NCBI GenBank assembly: GCA_027718005.1
Contig: JALLOP010000044.1
Span: 1 to 10,840, forward strand
Source: Patescibacteria group bacterium AH-259-L07
GTDB lineage: Bacteria; Patescibacteriota; Patescibacteriia; UBA2591; UBA6264
Length of the DNA: 10,840 bases
Reading direction: 5' to 3'
Shown here piece after piece: positions 1-5,198 of the stretch (position 1 is the stretch's first letter; the number at the start of each line of letters is the position of its first letter). Made by a program: the position numbers and the translations under genes. The notes beneath the pieces were generated by a model that was not told the DNA's origin, searched no databases, and saw nothing but the letters and a program-made list of their open reading frames with translations.

Positions 1-433
1 TATGAGGATGTAGCTCTTTTTTAAATTTCTTTTCTAGCCCTTTCATAATATAGCTTATTCCAAATACAGTAATGACGTTGTAATCAGAAAAATTTTTCCA
101 CCAGAAGCTCCTCCAGTGAATAAACGCACTATTCTCAAGTCCTGCCTTCCGAATTTTATACCGAGACCACCAAACAAGAAGTGGATTAATCTCATATCCA
201 TGAGCCTCAGCACCAACTCGAGCAAGAGCAATAACTATTCTCCCCTCCCCTGAACCTATATCAGCTGCTTTTTGACCGGGTTGTATATCTGCTAATTTAA
301 TCATTGCCTCAACTGTTGTTCGATGAGTTGGTAAAAACGGTGCTCCACGAATAAGTGGTAGGATTATAACTACCCCCACAAACAAAATAAGTACGAATAT
401 AAACAATGATGCAAGTAATAAAAAGATGTCCAT
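1..433 (-). CDS. Membrane-anchored class I SAM methyltransferase, FAM173/ATPSCKMT-like (3' end cut off by window)
   Basis: The 144 visible residues begin with a single hydrophobic segment (about residues 3-27), then a short linker containing GAPFLPT, then a Rossmann methyltransferase core. Motif I is DIGSGEGR (58-65), and the acidic loop is GYEINP (79-84), expected to bind the ribose of S-adenosylmethionine. The further blocks WWSRYK (88-93), W..FW..NFSDY and VFG...M..LEKK (about 107-136) follow the order I remember from the FAM173 (ATP synthase c-subunit lysine methyltransferase) family, which also has an N-terminal membrane anchor. The fold is clear. The FAM173 assignment is from memory of the family pattern, and the substrate is unknown. 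The start ATG lies 3 bases after the htpX stop, so it is probably co-transcribed with htpX. The C-terminus lies beyond the left edge of the window. Confidence 0.8.
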   Translation of the reverse strand, partial: MDIFLLLASLFIFVLILFVGVVIILPLIRGAPFLPTHRTTVEAMIKLADIQPGQKAADIGSGEGRIVIALARVGAEAHGYEINPLLVWWSRYKIRKAGLENSAFIHWRSFWWKNFSDYNVITVFGISYIMKGLEKKFKKELHPH

Positions 434-436
434 ATA

Positions 437-1339
437 TCACATTTTCTCCATTCCACGCAGTGCTTTTACCCTCTCCTCCATTGGTGGGTGAGTCATAAAT
501 GCTTTGGTGAGCCACCCCCCTGCTTTTTTGCCTTTGAATGGAGATGAGATATAAAGATGGGCGGTTGCTTTATTCGCTCTTTTCAATGACGCAGGATAGT
601 GAGAAATTTTTTCTAATGCTGAGGCAAGTCCTTCAGGGTAGCGTGTTAGAAGTGCACCAGAGGCATCAGCTAAAAATTCTCGCTTTCGTGAGATTGCTAA
701 CTGAATCAACATTGCAACAACAGGGGCCAGTATTGCAAGAAGTATACCAATGAGCATCATAATAAGGTGCATTCTTTCATCCCCTCTTCGTCTGCCGCCT
801 CGTCCCCATATGGTAAGCCGTAGGAAAAAATCTGAAAGCAAAGCAATAAAACCAACCAGTATCACCACAATAGTGGAAATAAGAATATCACGATTGCCAA
901 TATGACTCATCTCATGCGCGATCACCCCTTCAAGCTCAGTTCGATTGAGGCGCTCAAGCAATCCAGACGTTACTGCTACTACCGCGCGCTCCTTGTTTCT
1001 TCCTGTAGCAAATGCATTGGGCGCAGGATCATCAATCGTGTATATTTTTGGCAGAGGCAAACCAGCAGTAATACAAAGATTTTCAACAATTCGATATAGT
1101 TCTGGATTATCTTTTTTCTCAATGGGATGTGCACCAGACATTTTCAACACAATTGTATCAGAATACCAATAACTGAAAAAATTCATTCCCAAACTAAAAA
1201 TGACAGCAATATACAAAATGATCGGATTATCATAAAATCTCGAAAACGCCCATCCAAGAGCAATAACAATAACCAAAAACAGACTCATCAAAATCCATGT
1301 CTTGCGAATATTTCTATCTTGTTGTGTATAAATACTCAC
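437..1339 (-). CDS. htpX: Protease HtpX homolog, M48 family membrane zinc metalloprotease
   Basis: HtpX is a membrane-bound zinc metalloprotease that degrades damaged or misfolded membrane proteins. The 300 residues have two N-terminal membrane segments (about 13-32 and 39-58), the zinc motif HEMSH (142-146) and a third zinc-ligand candidate E221 in KREFLADASGA. Two further hydrophobic segments follow the active site (about 153-173 and 189-215), as is usual for the family, and the length is normal. The start is GTG at 1339. It is chosen because it gives the family-typical N-terminus (MSIYTQQDRNIRKTW) and the next in-frame Met lies inside the first membrane segment. No good ribosome site is visible. 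Only about 10 bases separate this start from the end of a MITE-like element, so the native upstream region has been displaced. The gene follows lemA, a common pairing. Confidence 0.95.
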   Translation of the reverse strand: MSIYTQQDRNIRKTWILMSLFLVIVIALGWAFSRFYDNPIILYIAVIFSLGMNFFSYWYSDTIVLKMSGAHPIEKKDNPELYRIVENLCITAGLPLPKIYTIDDPAPNAFATGRNKERAVVAVTSGLLERLNRTELEGVIAHEMSHIGNRDILISTIVVILVGFIALLSDFFLRLTIWGRGGRRRGDERMHLIMMLIGILLAILAPVVAMLIQLAISRKREFLADASGALLTRYPEGLASALEKISHYPASLKRANKATAHLYISSPFKGKKAGGWLTKAFMTHPPMEERVKALRGMEKM

Positions 1340-1349
1340 GACTCAATCT

Positions 1350-1512
1350 AAGACCTCTTGCACAATAATCCTTTCTACTGCAACTTGAATCTTTTGGCTG
1401 CAAATCGTTTATAGCTCGTCAACATATATTCTATATATGCTTCCTCGCTCTTCACGATTTTCGCTCAAAATCTTCAAGTTTCGTAACGAAATATTATTAT
1501 GCAAAAGGTCTT
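1350..1512. mobile_element. MITE-like element with 20-bp terminal inverted repeats between lemA and htpX
   Basis: The ends read AAGACCTCTTGCACAATAAT (1350-1369) and, on the other strand, AAGACCTTTTGCATAATAAT (1493-1512), matching at 18 of 20 positions. The interior holds smaller inverted repeats: GATTTT/AAAATC (about 1456-1472), TTTCG/CGAAA (about 1479-1491) and an ATATATT-C-TATATAT-like stretch (1425-1439). There is no coding capacity beyond a 16-residue reading frame. If the ends are taken one base inside, the flanks are CTA and TTA, compatible with a short TA-containing target duplication. The right end reaches into the lemA stop codon (1512-1514) and the left end stops about 10 bases before the htpX start. 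Such small elements usually move with a transposase supplied from elsewhere. None is present here, and the parent family is not identified. Confidence 0.7.
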
Positions 1513-2069
1513 TAAAAACTAACCTTTACAGGTTTCTTTGCCGCTTCCTCTTCAAGTTCGAAAAATTCCCGCTTCTTAAATTTGAAACTTCGTGCAATGA
1601 TATTTGCCGGGAAGGAATCAATCTTGATGTTTAGGTCGCGCACATTGGTATTATAAAATCTGCGGGCAGCCTGAATTTTGTTCTCGGTATCAGATAATTC
1701 ACGCTGTAATTCAAGAAAATTCTCATTTGCTTTTAATTGCGGGTAGTTTTCTGAAACGGCAAAAAGTGACTTGAGGGCTCCTGTCAACATATTTTCTGTT
1801 TTGCCCTGTTCTTCAACGCTTTGCGCATTCATTGCTTTGGTGCGTGCTTCAGTTACACGCTCAAAAACCTCGCGCTCATGTCGTGCATATCCTTTTACTG
1901 TACTAACAAGATTGGGAATCAAATTATATCGGCGTTTTAACTGAACATCAATATCAGACCATGCCTCCTTATAACGATTGATACGCCGGATGAAGCTGTT
2001 ATAGGTGGCAATAAGCCAAAGCACCACAACAACAGCGACAACTATTATAATCCACGCTAGTGTGTTCAT
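1512..2069 (-). CDS. lemA: LemA family membrane protein
   Basis: LemA proteins have one N-terminal membrane anchor followed by a long helical domain. Their biochemical function is not settled, although genetic links to HtpX are common. This 185-residue protein has the anchor at about residues 5-22, then the family blocks YNSFIRRINRYKEAWSDIDVQ, LKRRYNLIPNLVSTVKGYA, and near the end RRFYNTNVRDLNIKI and FPANIIARSFKFKKREFFE. Length and ending (PVKVSF) are normal. The ATG at 2069 sits about 28 bases downstream of the inferred transcription start of a good minus-strand promoter, with no strong Shine-Dalgarno. The gene is divergent from ridA and heads a likely lemA-htpX-methyltransferase operon interrupted by the MITE-like element, which begins at its stop codon. 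Confidence 0.95.
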   Translation of the reverse strand: MNTLAWIIIVVAVVVVLWLIATYNSFIRRINRYKEAWSDIDVQLKRRYNLIPNLVSTVKGYARHEREVFERVTEARTKAMNAQSVEEQGKTENMLTGALKSLFAVSENYPQLKANENFLELQRELSDTENKIQAARRFYNTNVRDLNIKIDSFPANIIARSFKFKKREFFELEEEAAKKPVKVSF

Positions 2070-2103
2070 ACAATTAAATTTAAGTATTTATATTACTGTA
2101 TAT

Positions 2104-2132
2104 AGTGTAGCACATTTATTTATCCTTGCCAA
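2104..2132 (-). promoter_or_regulatory. Promoter of lemA (TTGGCA-17-TACACT, extended -10)
   Basis: On the minus strand TTGGCA (2127-2132) is followed after 17 bases by TACACT (2104-2109), preceded by TGC, which gives an extended -10 (TGnTACACT). The inferred start of transcription is near 2097, about 28 bases before the lemA ATG. The same -35 hexamer recurs in front of dgkA and dtd. Confidence 0.65.
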
Positions 2133-2142
2133 CCCAAATCCC

Positions 2143-2159
2143 GTCAAGCTTAGCTTGAC
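2143..2159. promoter_or_regulatory. Perfect 17-bp palindrome overlapping the ridA -35 box (operator candidate)
   Basis: GTCAAGCTTAGCTTGAC has two perfect 8-base arms around one central base. It lies in the divergent lemA/ridA control region, overlaps five bases of the ridA -35 hexamer (2155-2160) and sits 10 bases upstream of the lemA -35 box. The position suits a repressor acting on ridA or on both genes. No cognate regulator is visible in the window. Confidence 0.45.
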
Positions 2160-2184
2160 ATTATTATGCGTTTCATGTTATACT
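2155..2184 (+). promoter_or_regulatory. Promoter of ridA (TTGACA-18-TATACT, extended -10)
   Basis: A consensus -35 TTGACA (2155-2160) and TATACT (2179-2184), preceded by TGT, are separated by 18 bases. Transcription would start near 2191, giving a leader of about 36 bases that carries AAGGAGG seven bases before the ridA ATG. Confidence 0.75.
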
Positions 2185-2226
2185 TACATCGGAAGCCAAT
2201 ATGGCTAAAAGAAAGGAGGATATGAA

Positions 2227-2610
2227 ATGAGAAAGGCTATCATACCAGAGGGCGTTTTCAAGTCAGATCTTTTCTCTCCTGCAGTACAAGTGGACGATAT
2301 GATTTATATTTCTGGTACTGTTGCTCTGGATCATAACGGTCAGCTGGTCGGGAAGGACGATTTCCGCGCACAAGCAGAGTTTGTTTTCCAGTCAATACAA
2401 AAACTGCTTGCAGCAGCGCATAGCAACATGAATCATTTAGTAAAGGTTACGATTTATCTTACCGATGCCTCAAATTATGGCACACTCAATGAGGTATGGA
2501 GCAAGTATACAGATCAGTGTCAACCTCCCCCTGCAAGAGCTACCGTGGTAAGTAATCTGGTAATCCCTGATCTTCTTATCGAAGTAGAGGCGATAGCGAG
2601 GACAATATAA
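2227..2610 (+). CDS. ridA: RidA family reactive enamine/imine deaminase
   Basis: RidA (YjgF/YER057c/UK114) hydrolyses reactive 2-aminoacrylate-type enamines and imines released by PLP enzymes, forming a homotrimer in the cytoplasm. The 127 residues match the family in length and order: N-terminal SPAVQVDDMIYISG, central VKVTIYLTD, and the signature PPARATV with the conserved Arg (R104) that binds the substrate carboxylate, followed by IPDLLIEVEAIA containing the usual Glu (E121). The conserved Arg supports true RidA rather than an inactive paralog. The start is fixed by AAGGAGG seven bases upstream. The gene is monocistronic, between a consensus promoter and a hairpin terminator. Another PLP-related gene, yggS, lies 7 kb away. 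Confidence 0.93.
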   Translation: MRKAIIPEGVFKSDLFSPAVQVDDMIYISGTVALDHNGQLVGKDDFRAQAEFVFQSIQKLLAAAHSNMNHLVKVTIYLTDASNYGTLNEVWSKYTDQCQPPPARATVVSNLVIPDLLIEVEAIARTI

Positions 2611-2632
2611 TGAGTGCCAATCGTATACTGAC

Positions 2633-2664
2633 AATGACGTTGTAATCCACAGCGTCATTTTTAT
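2633..2664 (+). terminator. Intrinsic terminator of ridA
   Basis: AATGACG (2633-2639) pairs with CGTCATT (2653-2659), with TG/CA able to extend the stem inward, followed by TTTTTATA. It lies 22 bases after the ridA stop. Confidence 0.75.
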
Positions 2665-2693
2665 ATAAAAAATTGTTATCCACACCTATCCAC

Positions 2694-2722
2694 TTGACAA
2701 ACAATAAAACTTCCTATACCAT
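2694..2722 (+). promoter_or_regulatory. Promoter of the 171-residue unknown gene (TTGACA-17-TACCAT)
   Basis: A consensus TTGACA (2694-2699) is followed after 17 bases by TACCAT (2717-2722). A competing reading of the -10 is TATACC at 2715-2720 with a 15-base spacer. It lies between the ridA terminator and a strong Shine-Dalgarno. Confidence 0.6.
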
Positions 2723-2762
2723 ATAAGTGGTATTTTCAAGTCCCTTAAAAGGAGGCAAAAGA

Positions 2763-3278
2763 ATGGCAAAGTCGTCTACGCTCTATGGCGATGAACCGGG
2801 CGTTTATCGCGCTGTGTTCAGCTTTGATGAAACTCGTGGCCCCGCTGGAATCGATTTTCGCCGCTGTTTCCTTTTCGACAGCGAGGGGAACAAGCTGAAG
2901 TCACAAGTTGTTAGGACAGAAACGGTGCGTGATAAAGATGGTAGGTACCGCTATGAAATCCTCTACCGCGAAATCCGCCTTGAAGAAGGAATATATTGGA
3001 TGTTTACGAGAACTGCCGGTCTGCATGGGGGCAACCTCGAACGCATTACGGTAAACGGAAGCAAGGTTTTCTCTTCGCTATTTATAGGGGGTATTGGCAC
3101 GGCCGATAAAATTAACGAAGCACTTGATAACAAGGATTCTCCTTATCGTGAACGGTTCATTACCCCTTATCGTGAACGGTTCATTACCAATCCTGAAGTT
3201 CCCCGACCTGTAGTTCAAGCAATTTTTAACCACTATGAAATCAAAAGAAAAGTACCGGAGGCGCAATCAACAGCTTAG
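2763..3278 (+). CDS. Uncharacterised soluble protein with an internal 8-residue tandem duplication
   Basis: I do not recognise this 171-residue protein. It has no signal peptide or membrane segment and looks soluble and beta-rich, with many charged residues. Readable stretches are DFRRCFLFDSEGNKL, DGRYRYEILYREIRLEEGIYW and LHGGNLERITVNGSKVF. Near the C-terminus PYRERFIT occurs twice in tandem because 24 bases of DNA are duplicated exactly. The start is ATG 2763, preceded by AAAAGGAGG with a 7-base gap. An in-frame GTG at 2727 would lie upstream of that site and is rejected. Its codons are visibly richer in G and C (CGC, GGC, GAG, CTG) than those of its neighbours, which may mean high expression or foreign origin. 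Strong promoter, ribosome site and terminator suggest an isolated, well expressed gene. Confidence 0.85.
   Translation: MAKSSTLYGDEPGVYRAVFSFDETRGPAGIDFRRCFLFDSEGNKLKSQVVRTETVRDKDGRYRYEILYREIRLEEGIYWMFTRTAGLHGGNLERITVNGSKVFSSLFIGGIGTADKINEALDNKDSPYRERFITPYRERFITNPEVPRPVVQAIFNHYEIKRKVPEAQSTA
3141..3188 (+). repeat. Perfect 24-bp tandem duplication within a coding region
   Basis: Two identical 24-base units (3141-3164 and 3165-3188), starting CCTTATCGTG and ending TTCATTACC, lie head to tail inside the 171-residue unknown gene. They keep the frame and add eight residues (PYRERFIT). The lack of any divergence between the copies suggests a recent event. Confidence 0.95.
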
Positions 3279-3292
3279 TTATGTGACACATT

Positions 3293-3324
3293 AAAAAGGG
3301 CTCTCTGTGCGGAAGCCCTTTTTT
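3293..3324. terminator. Strong bidirectional intrinsic terminator
   Basis: AAAAAGGGCT (3293-3302) and AGCCCTTTTTT (3314-3324) form a stem with a run of T on the plus strand. The A run on the left gives TTTTT on the minus strand. It can therefore end the 171-residue gene and also the convergent dgkA-cyclophilin-holin operon coming from the right. Confidence 0.85.
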
Positions 3325-3405
3325 GTATAGAATAAGTTTTAGTCGGTATCATATTGCTTTGGTTACCAATCTCGCAGTCAACAAAACTCACCCTCGCTAC
3401 GACAT

Positions 3406-3755
3406 TTAACGACGAACTAATAAGCTATTCGTTACCCAAGAACCAATCCACAGAAATATAGATAAACCAATCGCCGACCAAAAGCTGCTCACTTCAAATC
3501 CCATAACAAAACTCGCAACAAATAAAATCAAGAGTGCATTTATCACCAAGGTAAATAATCCTAAGGTAAGAACGTTTATCGGCAAAGTTAAAAAAAACTA
3601 AAATAGGCCGAATAACCGCATTAACAATGCCTAAAATAAGCGCAGTCATAAGCGCAGCATAAAAACTAGCGACGTGAACGCCGTCCATAAGATAAGCAGC
3701 AAGTAACAAAAACAGGGCATTTAAAAGTAGTCGAACGAGTAAATATATAAATCAT
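3406..3755 (-). pseudogene. Holin-4 superfamily-like small membrane protein, broken by two frameshifts
   Basis: Pieced across two frame changes, this encodes about 115 residues of the phage holin family 4-type small membrane proteins (PF04020-like, as I recall the pattern). The ATG at 3755 overlaps the cyclophilin stop as ATGA. The first frame gives MIYI and must shift in a TTT run near 3741 to continue as LLVRLLLNALFLLLAAYLMD, then VHVASFYAALMTALILGIVN and AVIRPILVF. The second shift is in a run of eight T (3590-3597; seven would restore frame), continuing LTLPINVLTLGLFTLVINAL, then LILFVASFVMGFEVSSFWSA and a last membrane segment ending LLVRR. About four membrane segments result. The recovered sequence is so clean that the breaks must be recent or be homopolymer sequencing errors. 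Function in bacteria is unknown despite the holin name. Confidence 0.8.
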
Positions 3756-4441
3756 TCCAGTAATTCAATACTTTCAATAATTACATCGCGCGTTGGGTGA
3801 TCTTGTTCATTTGTTGCAACGCCTTCAATTGCATCAACCACATCCATTCCTTCGGTCACATAGCCAAAATTCGTATGCTTGCCATCCAGCCACGGGACTG
3901 CTTCGGCAGTAACAATAAAAAACTGTGAACCATTGGTATTCCGACCTGCATTGGCCATGGCAAGACTACCTCGTACTAATTGATGTTGATTGATTTCATC
4001 TTTAAAACGATACCCCGGGCCTCCAATACCATCATCAGCCCAGTTATCGTCACGACTATTTGGGTCTCCTCCTTGAAGCATAAAATCTTTGATAACCCGA
4101 TGAAATTTGGTGTTGTCATAAAAACCGCTCTGAGCCAAATTCAAAAAATTATTAACCGTAAAAGGTGAATCTTGATTATAAAGTATGATAGTAATATCGC
4201 CAAAATTAGTTTTGAGCACTGCCTGAGTATATTGAGAAACAAGATCTTTAAACTGATCTGGCGTAAGTGCCTGCGACGCACCGGTTGGTTTGTCTAAAGG
4301 CGGTGTAGTATCAGACTCCGGCCTTGCCTCCTGAGTGATAGGTGGCACTTGCTGCGGCGCTTGGACCTCTTTTGACTTACTCAATGAACAGCCTGACAGT
4401 ACCAATAAAAGTACGATAAGAAGTATTATATAGCTTGTCAT
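3752..4441 (-). CDS. Cyclophilin-type peptidyl-prolyl cis-trans isomerase, lipoprotein
   Basis: This enzyme isomerises X-Pro bonds, here outside the cytoplasm on a lipid anchor. A hydrophobic signal ends in the lipobox LSGC, with Cys18 as the modified residue, followed by a Pro/Gln/Thr-rich linker (about 25-60) and a complete cyclophilin domain (about 74-229). Catalytic positions are present: FHRVIKDFMLQGGDP gives R115, F120 and Q123. NTNGSQFFI gives Q173 and F175. PWLDGKHTNFG gives W184 and H189. The domain is the short bacterial type. The start ATG is 10 bases after the dgkA stop, without a clear Shine-Dalgarno, so translation may be coupled. Downstream it overlaps the holin-like gene by ATGA. 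It probably assists folding of exported proteins. Confidence 0.93.
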   Translation of the reverse strand: MTSYIILLIVLLLVLSGCSLSKSKEVQAPQQVPPITQEARPESDTTPPLDKPTGASQALTPDQFKDLVSQYTQAVLKTNFGDITIILYNQDSPFTVNNFLNLAQSGFYDNTKFHRVIKDFMLQGGDPNSRDDNWADDGIGGPGYRFKDEINQHQLVRGSLAMANAGRNTNGSQFFIVTAEAVPWLDGKHTNFGYVTEGMDVVDAIEGVATNEQDHPTRDVIIESIELLE

Positions 4442-4451
4442 AGATATTTAG

Positions 4452-4835
4452 TTAATACAAATAAGGAATAAAAACAATAAGACCAATACCGATAGCCATA
4501 AGAGCTGCAATCAAAACCGCAGCTGCAGAGATGTCTTTAATAATTTTCACGCGCTCGCGTGCTTCAGGATGAAGGATATCAAGGACTTTCTCTATCATTG
4601 AGTTCAAAAGCTCAAGCGATAAAACAGCGCCGATTGCAACAATGATGAACATCCACTCAAATGAAGTTAGTCGTACCACAATGCCAAGAATAACAATAAT
4701 AAGGGCTGACACAACCTGGATACGAAAGCTTTGCTCAATTCTCCATGCTGCCCGAAATCCATGGAGCGCAAATAAAAACCTTTTTATCAAACGCTGAAAC
4801 CACGATGTATTTCTGTTGTCTTTTTCGATGGGCAT
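4452..4835 (-). CDS. dgkA: Diacylglycerol kinase / undecaprenol kinase family membrane protein
   Basis: This small integral membrane lipid kinase phosphorylates diacylglycerol or undecaprenol with ATP. Which lipid is used cannot be read from the sequence. The 127 residues show the family core: HGFRAAWRIEQSFRIQ with the conserved Glu34, the signature ELLNSMIEKVLD (75-86) with the catalytic Glu75, Asn78 and Glu82, and KIIKDISAAAVLIAA with Asp101. Three membrane segments fit (about 42-55, 60-78 and 103-125). The N-terminal extension of about 15 polar residues is modest. It is the first gene of a minus-strand operon with the cyclophilin and the broken holin-like gene. The leader would be only about 12 bases long and contains no Shine-Dalgarno. 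Confidence 0.92.
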   Translation of the reverse strand: MPIEKDNRNTSWFQRLIKRFLFALHGFRAAWRIEQSFRIQVVSALIIVILGIVVRLTSFEWMFIIVAIGAVLSLELLNSMIEKVLDILHPEARERVKIIKDISAAAVLIAALMAIGIGLIVFIPYLY

Positions 4836-4853
4836 ATATCTTTTTTTATCTTT

Positions 4854-4882
4854 AGTATATCACATTTGTTGATTTCTGCCAA
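4854..4882 (-). promoter_or_regulatory. Promoter of dgkA operon (TTGGCA-17-TATACT)
   Basis: On the minus strand TTGGCA (4877-4882) and TATACT (4854-4859) are 17 bases apart. The stretch before the -10, AAATGTGA, closely matches AAATGTGC at the lemA promoter. The inferred start is near 4847, leaving about a 12-base leader. Confidence 0.7.
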
Positions 4883-4905
4883 GATATCCACAGGTGCTAT
4901 CTCGA

Positions 4906-4933
4906 TTGTTTTCCTTTTTTCTGTTAGTATAAT
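4906..4933 (+). promoter_or_regulatory. Plus-strand promoter for the Cys-rich small gene (TTGTTT-16-TATAAT)
   Basis: A perfect TATAAT (4928-4933) has TTGTTT (4906-4911) 16 bases upstream. It diverges from the dgkA promoter and would give a leader of about 70 bases carrying the REP-like palindrome. Confidence 0.5.
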
Positions 4934-4969
4934 TTACAGTGAGGATCAAAAGAAAAAGGTCGAATTACC

Positions 4970-4987
4970 CGCCTGCCGGCGGGCAGG
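4970..4987. repeat. REP-like GC-rich palindrome
   Basis: CCTGCC (4972-4977) and GGCAGG (4982-4987) flank GGCG. An alternative pairing inside the same sequence is CCCGCC with GGCGGG. It is a solid G+C block in AT-rich surroundings, with no T run, so it is not a terminator. The 9-base word ATAATTTAC occurs on both sides (4929-4937 and 4988-4996), possibly by chance. It sits in the 5' leader of the Cys-rich small gene. Confidence 0.55.
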
Positions 4988-5010
4988 ATAATTTACCTTA
5001 AATTTAGTCT

Positions 5011-5169
5011 ATGTTTAAATTTTTAAAGAAAGCAAAAAAGAAGGAACGCTATAAATGTTCAAGCTGCGGCAGTACTTCTGAAGAAGGAGGCGGATGTTGC
5101 GGAGGATCTCGAGAAAAAGAATGTAATTGCGGGTCTGATAAATTTGCTAAAGACTGCTGTGGAGCGTAA
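5011..5169 (+). CDS. Small cysteine-rich protein (52 aa), probable metal binder
   Basis: ATG to TAA gives 52 residues. The first 15 are very basic (MFKFLKKAKKKERYK). The rest holds eight cysteines in four pairs: C16xxC19, C29C30, C38xC40 and C49C50, separated by Gly, Ser and acidic residues. This spacing suggests binding of zinc, iron or copper. The mix of CC, CxC and CxxC pairs is metallothionein-like, but I recognise no named family. Its own promoter lies upstream and a hairpin follows the stop, so it appears to be a separate transcription unit. No strong Shine-Dalgarno is visible. Coding reality is supported by the non-random Cys pattern and flanking signals, not by any homology I can check. 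It directly precedes the thiol-redox block. Confidence 0.65.
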   Translation: MFKFLKKAKKKERYKCSSCGSTSEEGGGCCGGSREKECNCGSDKFAKDCCGA

Positions 5170-5172
5170 TCT

Positions 5173-5198
5173 AAAGACGCTTATATCGAGGCGTCTTT
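5173..5198 (+). terminator. Hairpin after the Cys-rich small gene, weak terminator candidate
   Basis: AAAGACGC (5173-5180) and GCGTCTTT (5191-5198) form a perfect 8-base stem with a 10-base loop, four bases after the stop codon. The T tail is only the last three bases of the stem, so some read-through into the DUF3179 gene is possible. Confidence 0.5.

Noticed and set aside
71..85. AATGACGTTGTAATC occurs here and again at 2633-2647.
   Set aside because: One copy codes for part of the methyltransferase and the other is the ridA terminator. There is no shared context, so a chance match in AT-rich DNA is more likely than a repeat family.
309..515. Minus-strand open frame ending in the methyltransferase region.
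   Set aside because: It overlaps both the htpX end and the methyltransferase start in another frame. Those two have clear family motifs and this one has none.
1425..1475. Sixteen-residue frame (MLTSYKRFAAKRFKLQ on the minus strand) and promoter-like words inside the MITE-like element.
   Set aside because: It is too short to support as a gene, and no -35/-10 pair of good quality and spacing pointing into htpX was found.
2727..2762. GTG start at 2727 for the 171-residue unknown protein.
   Set aside because: AAAAGGAGG at 2747-2755 is placed for the ATG at 2763, and an upstream start would lie before the ribosome site and almost on the -10 box.
3406..3755. Programmed ribosomal frameshifting in the holin-like gene.
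   Set aside because: Two separate shifts would be needed, and neither site has an evident stimulatory structure or upstream Shine-Dalgarno. Mutation or homopolymer sequencing error is simpler.
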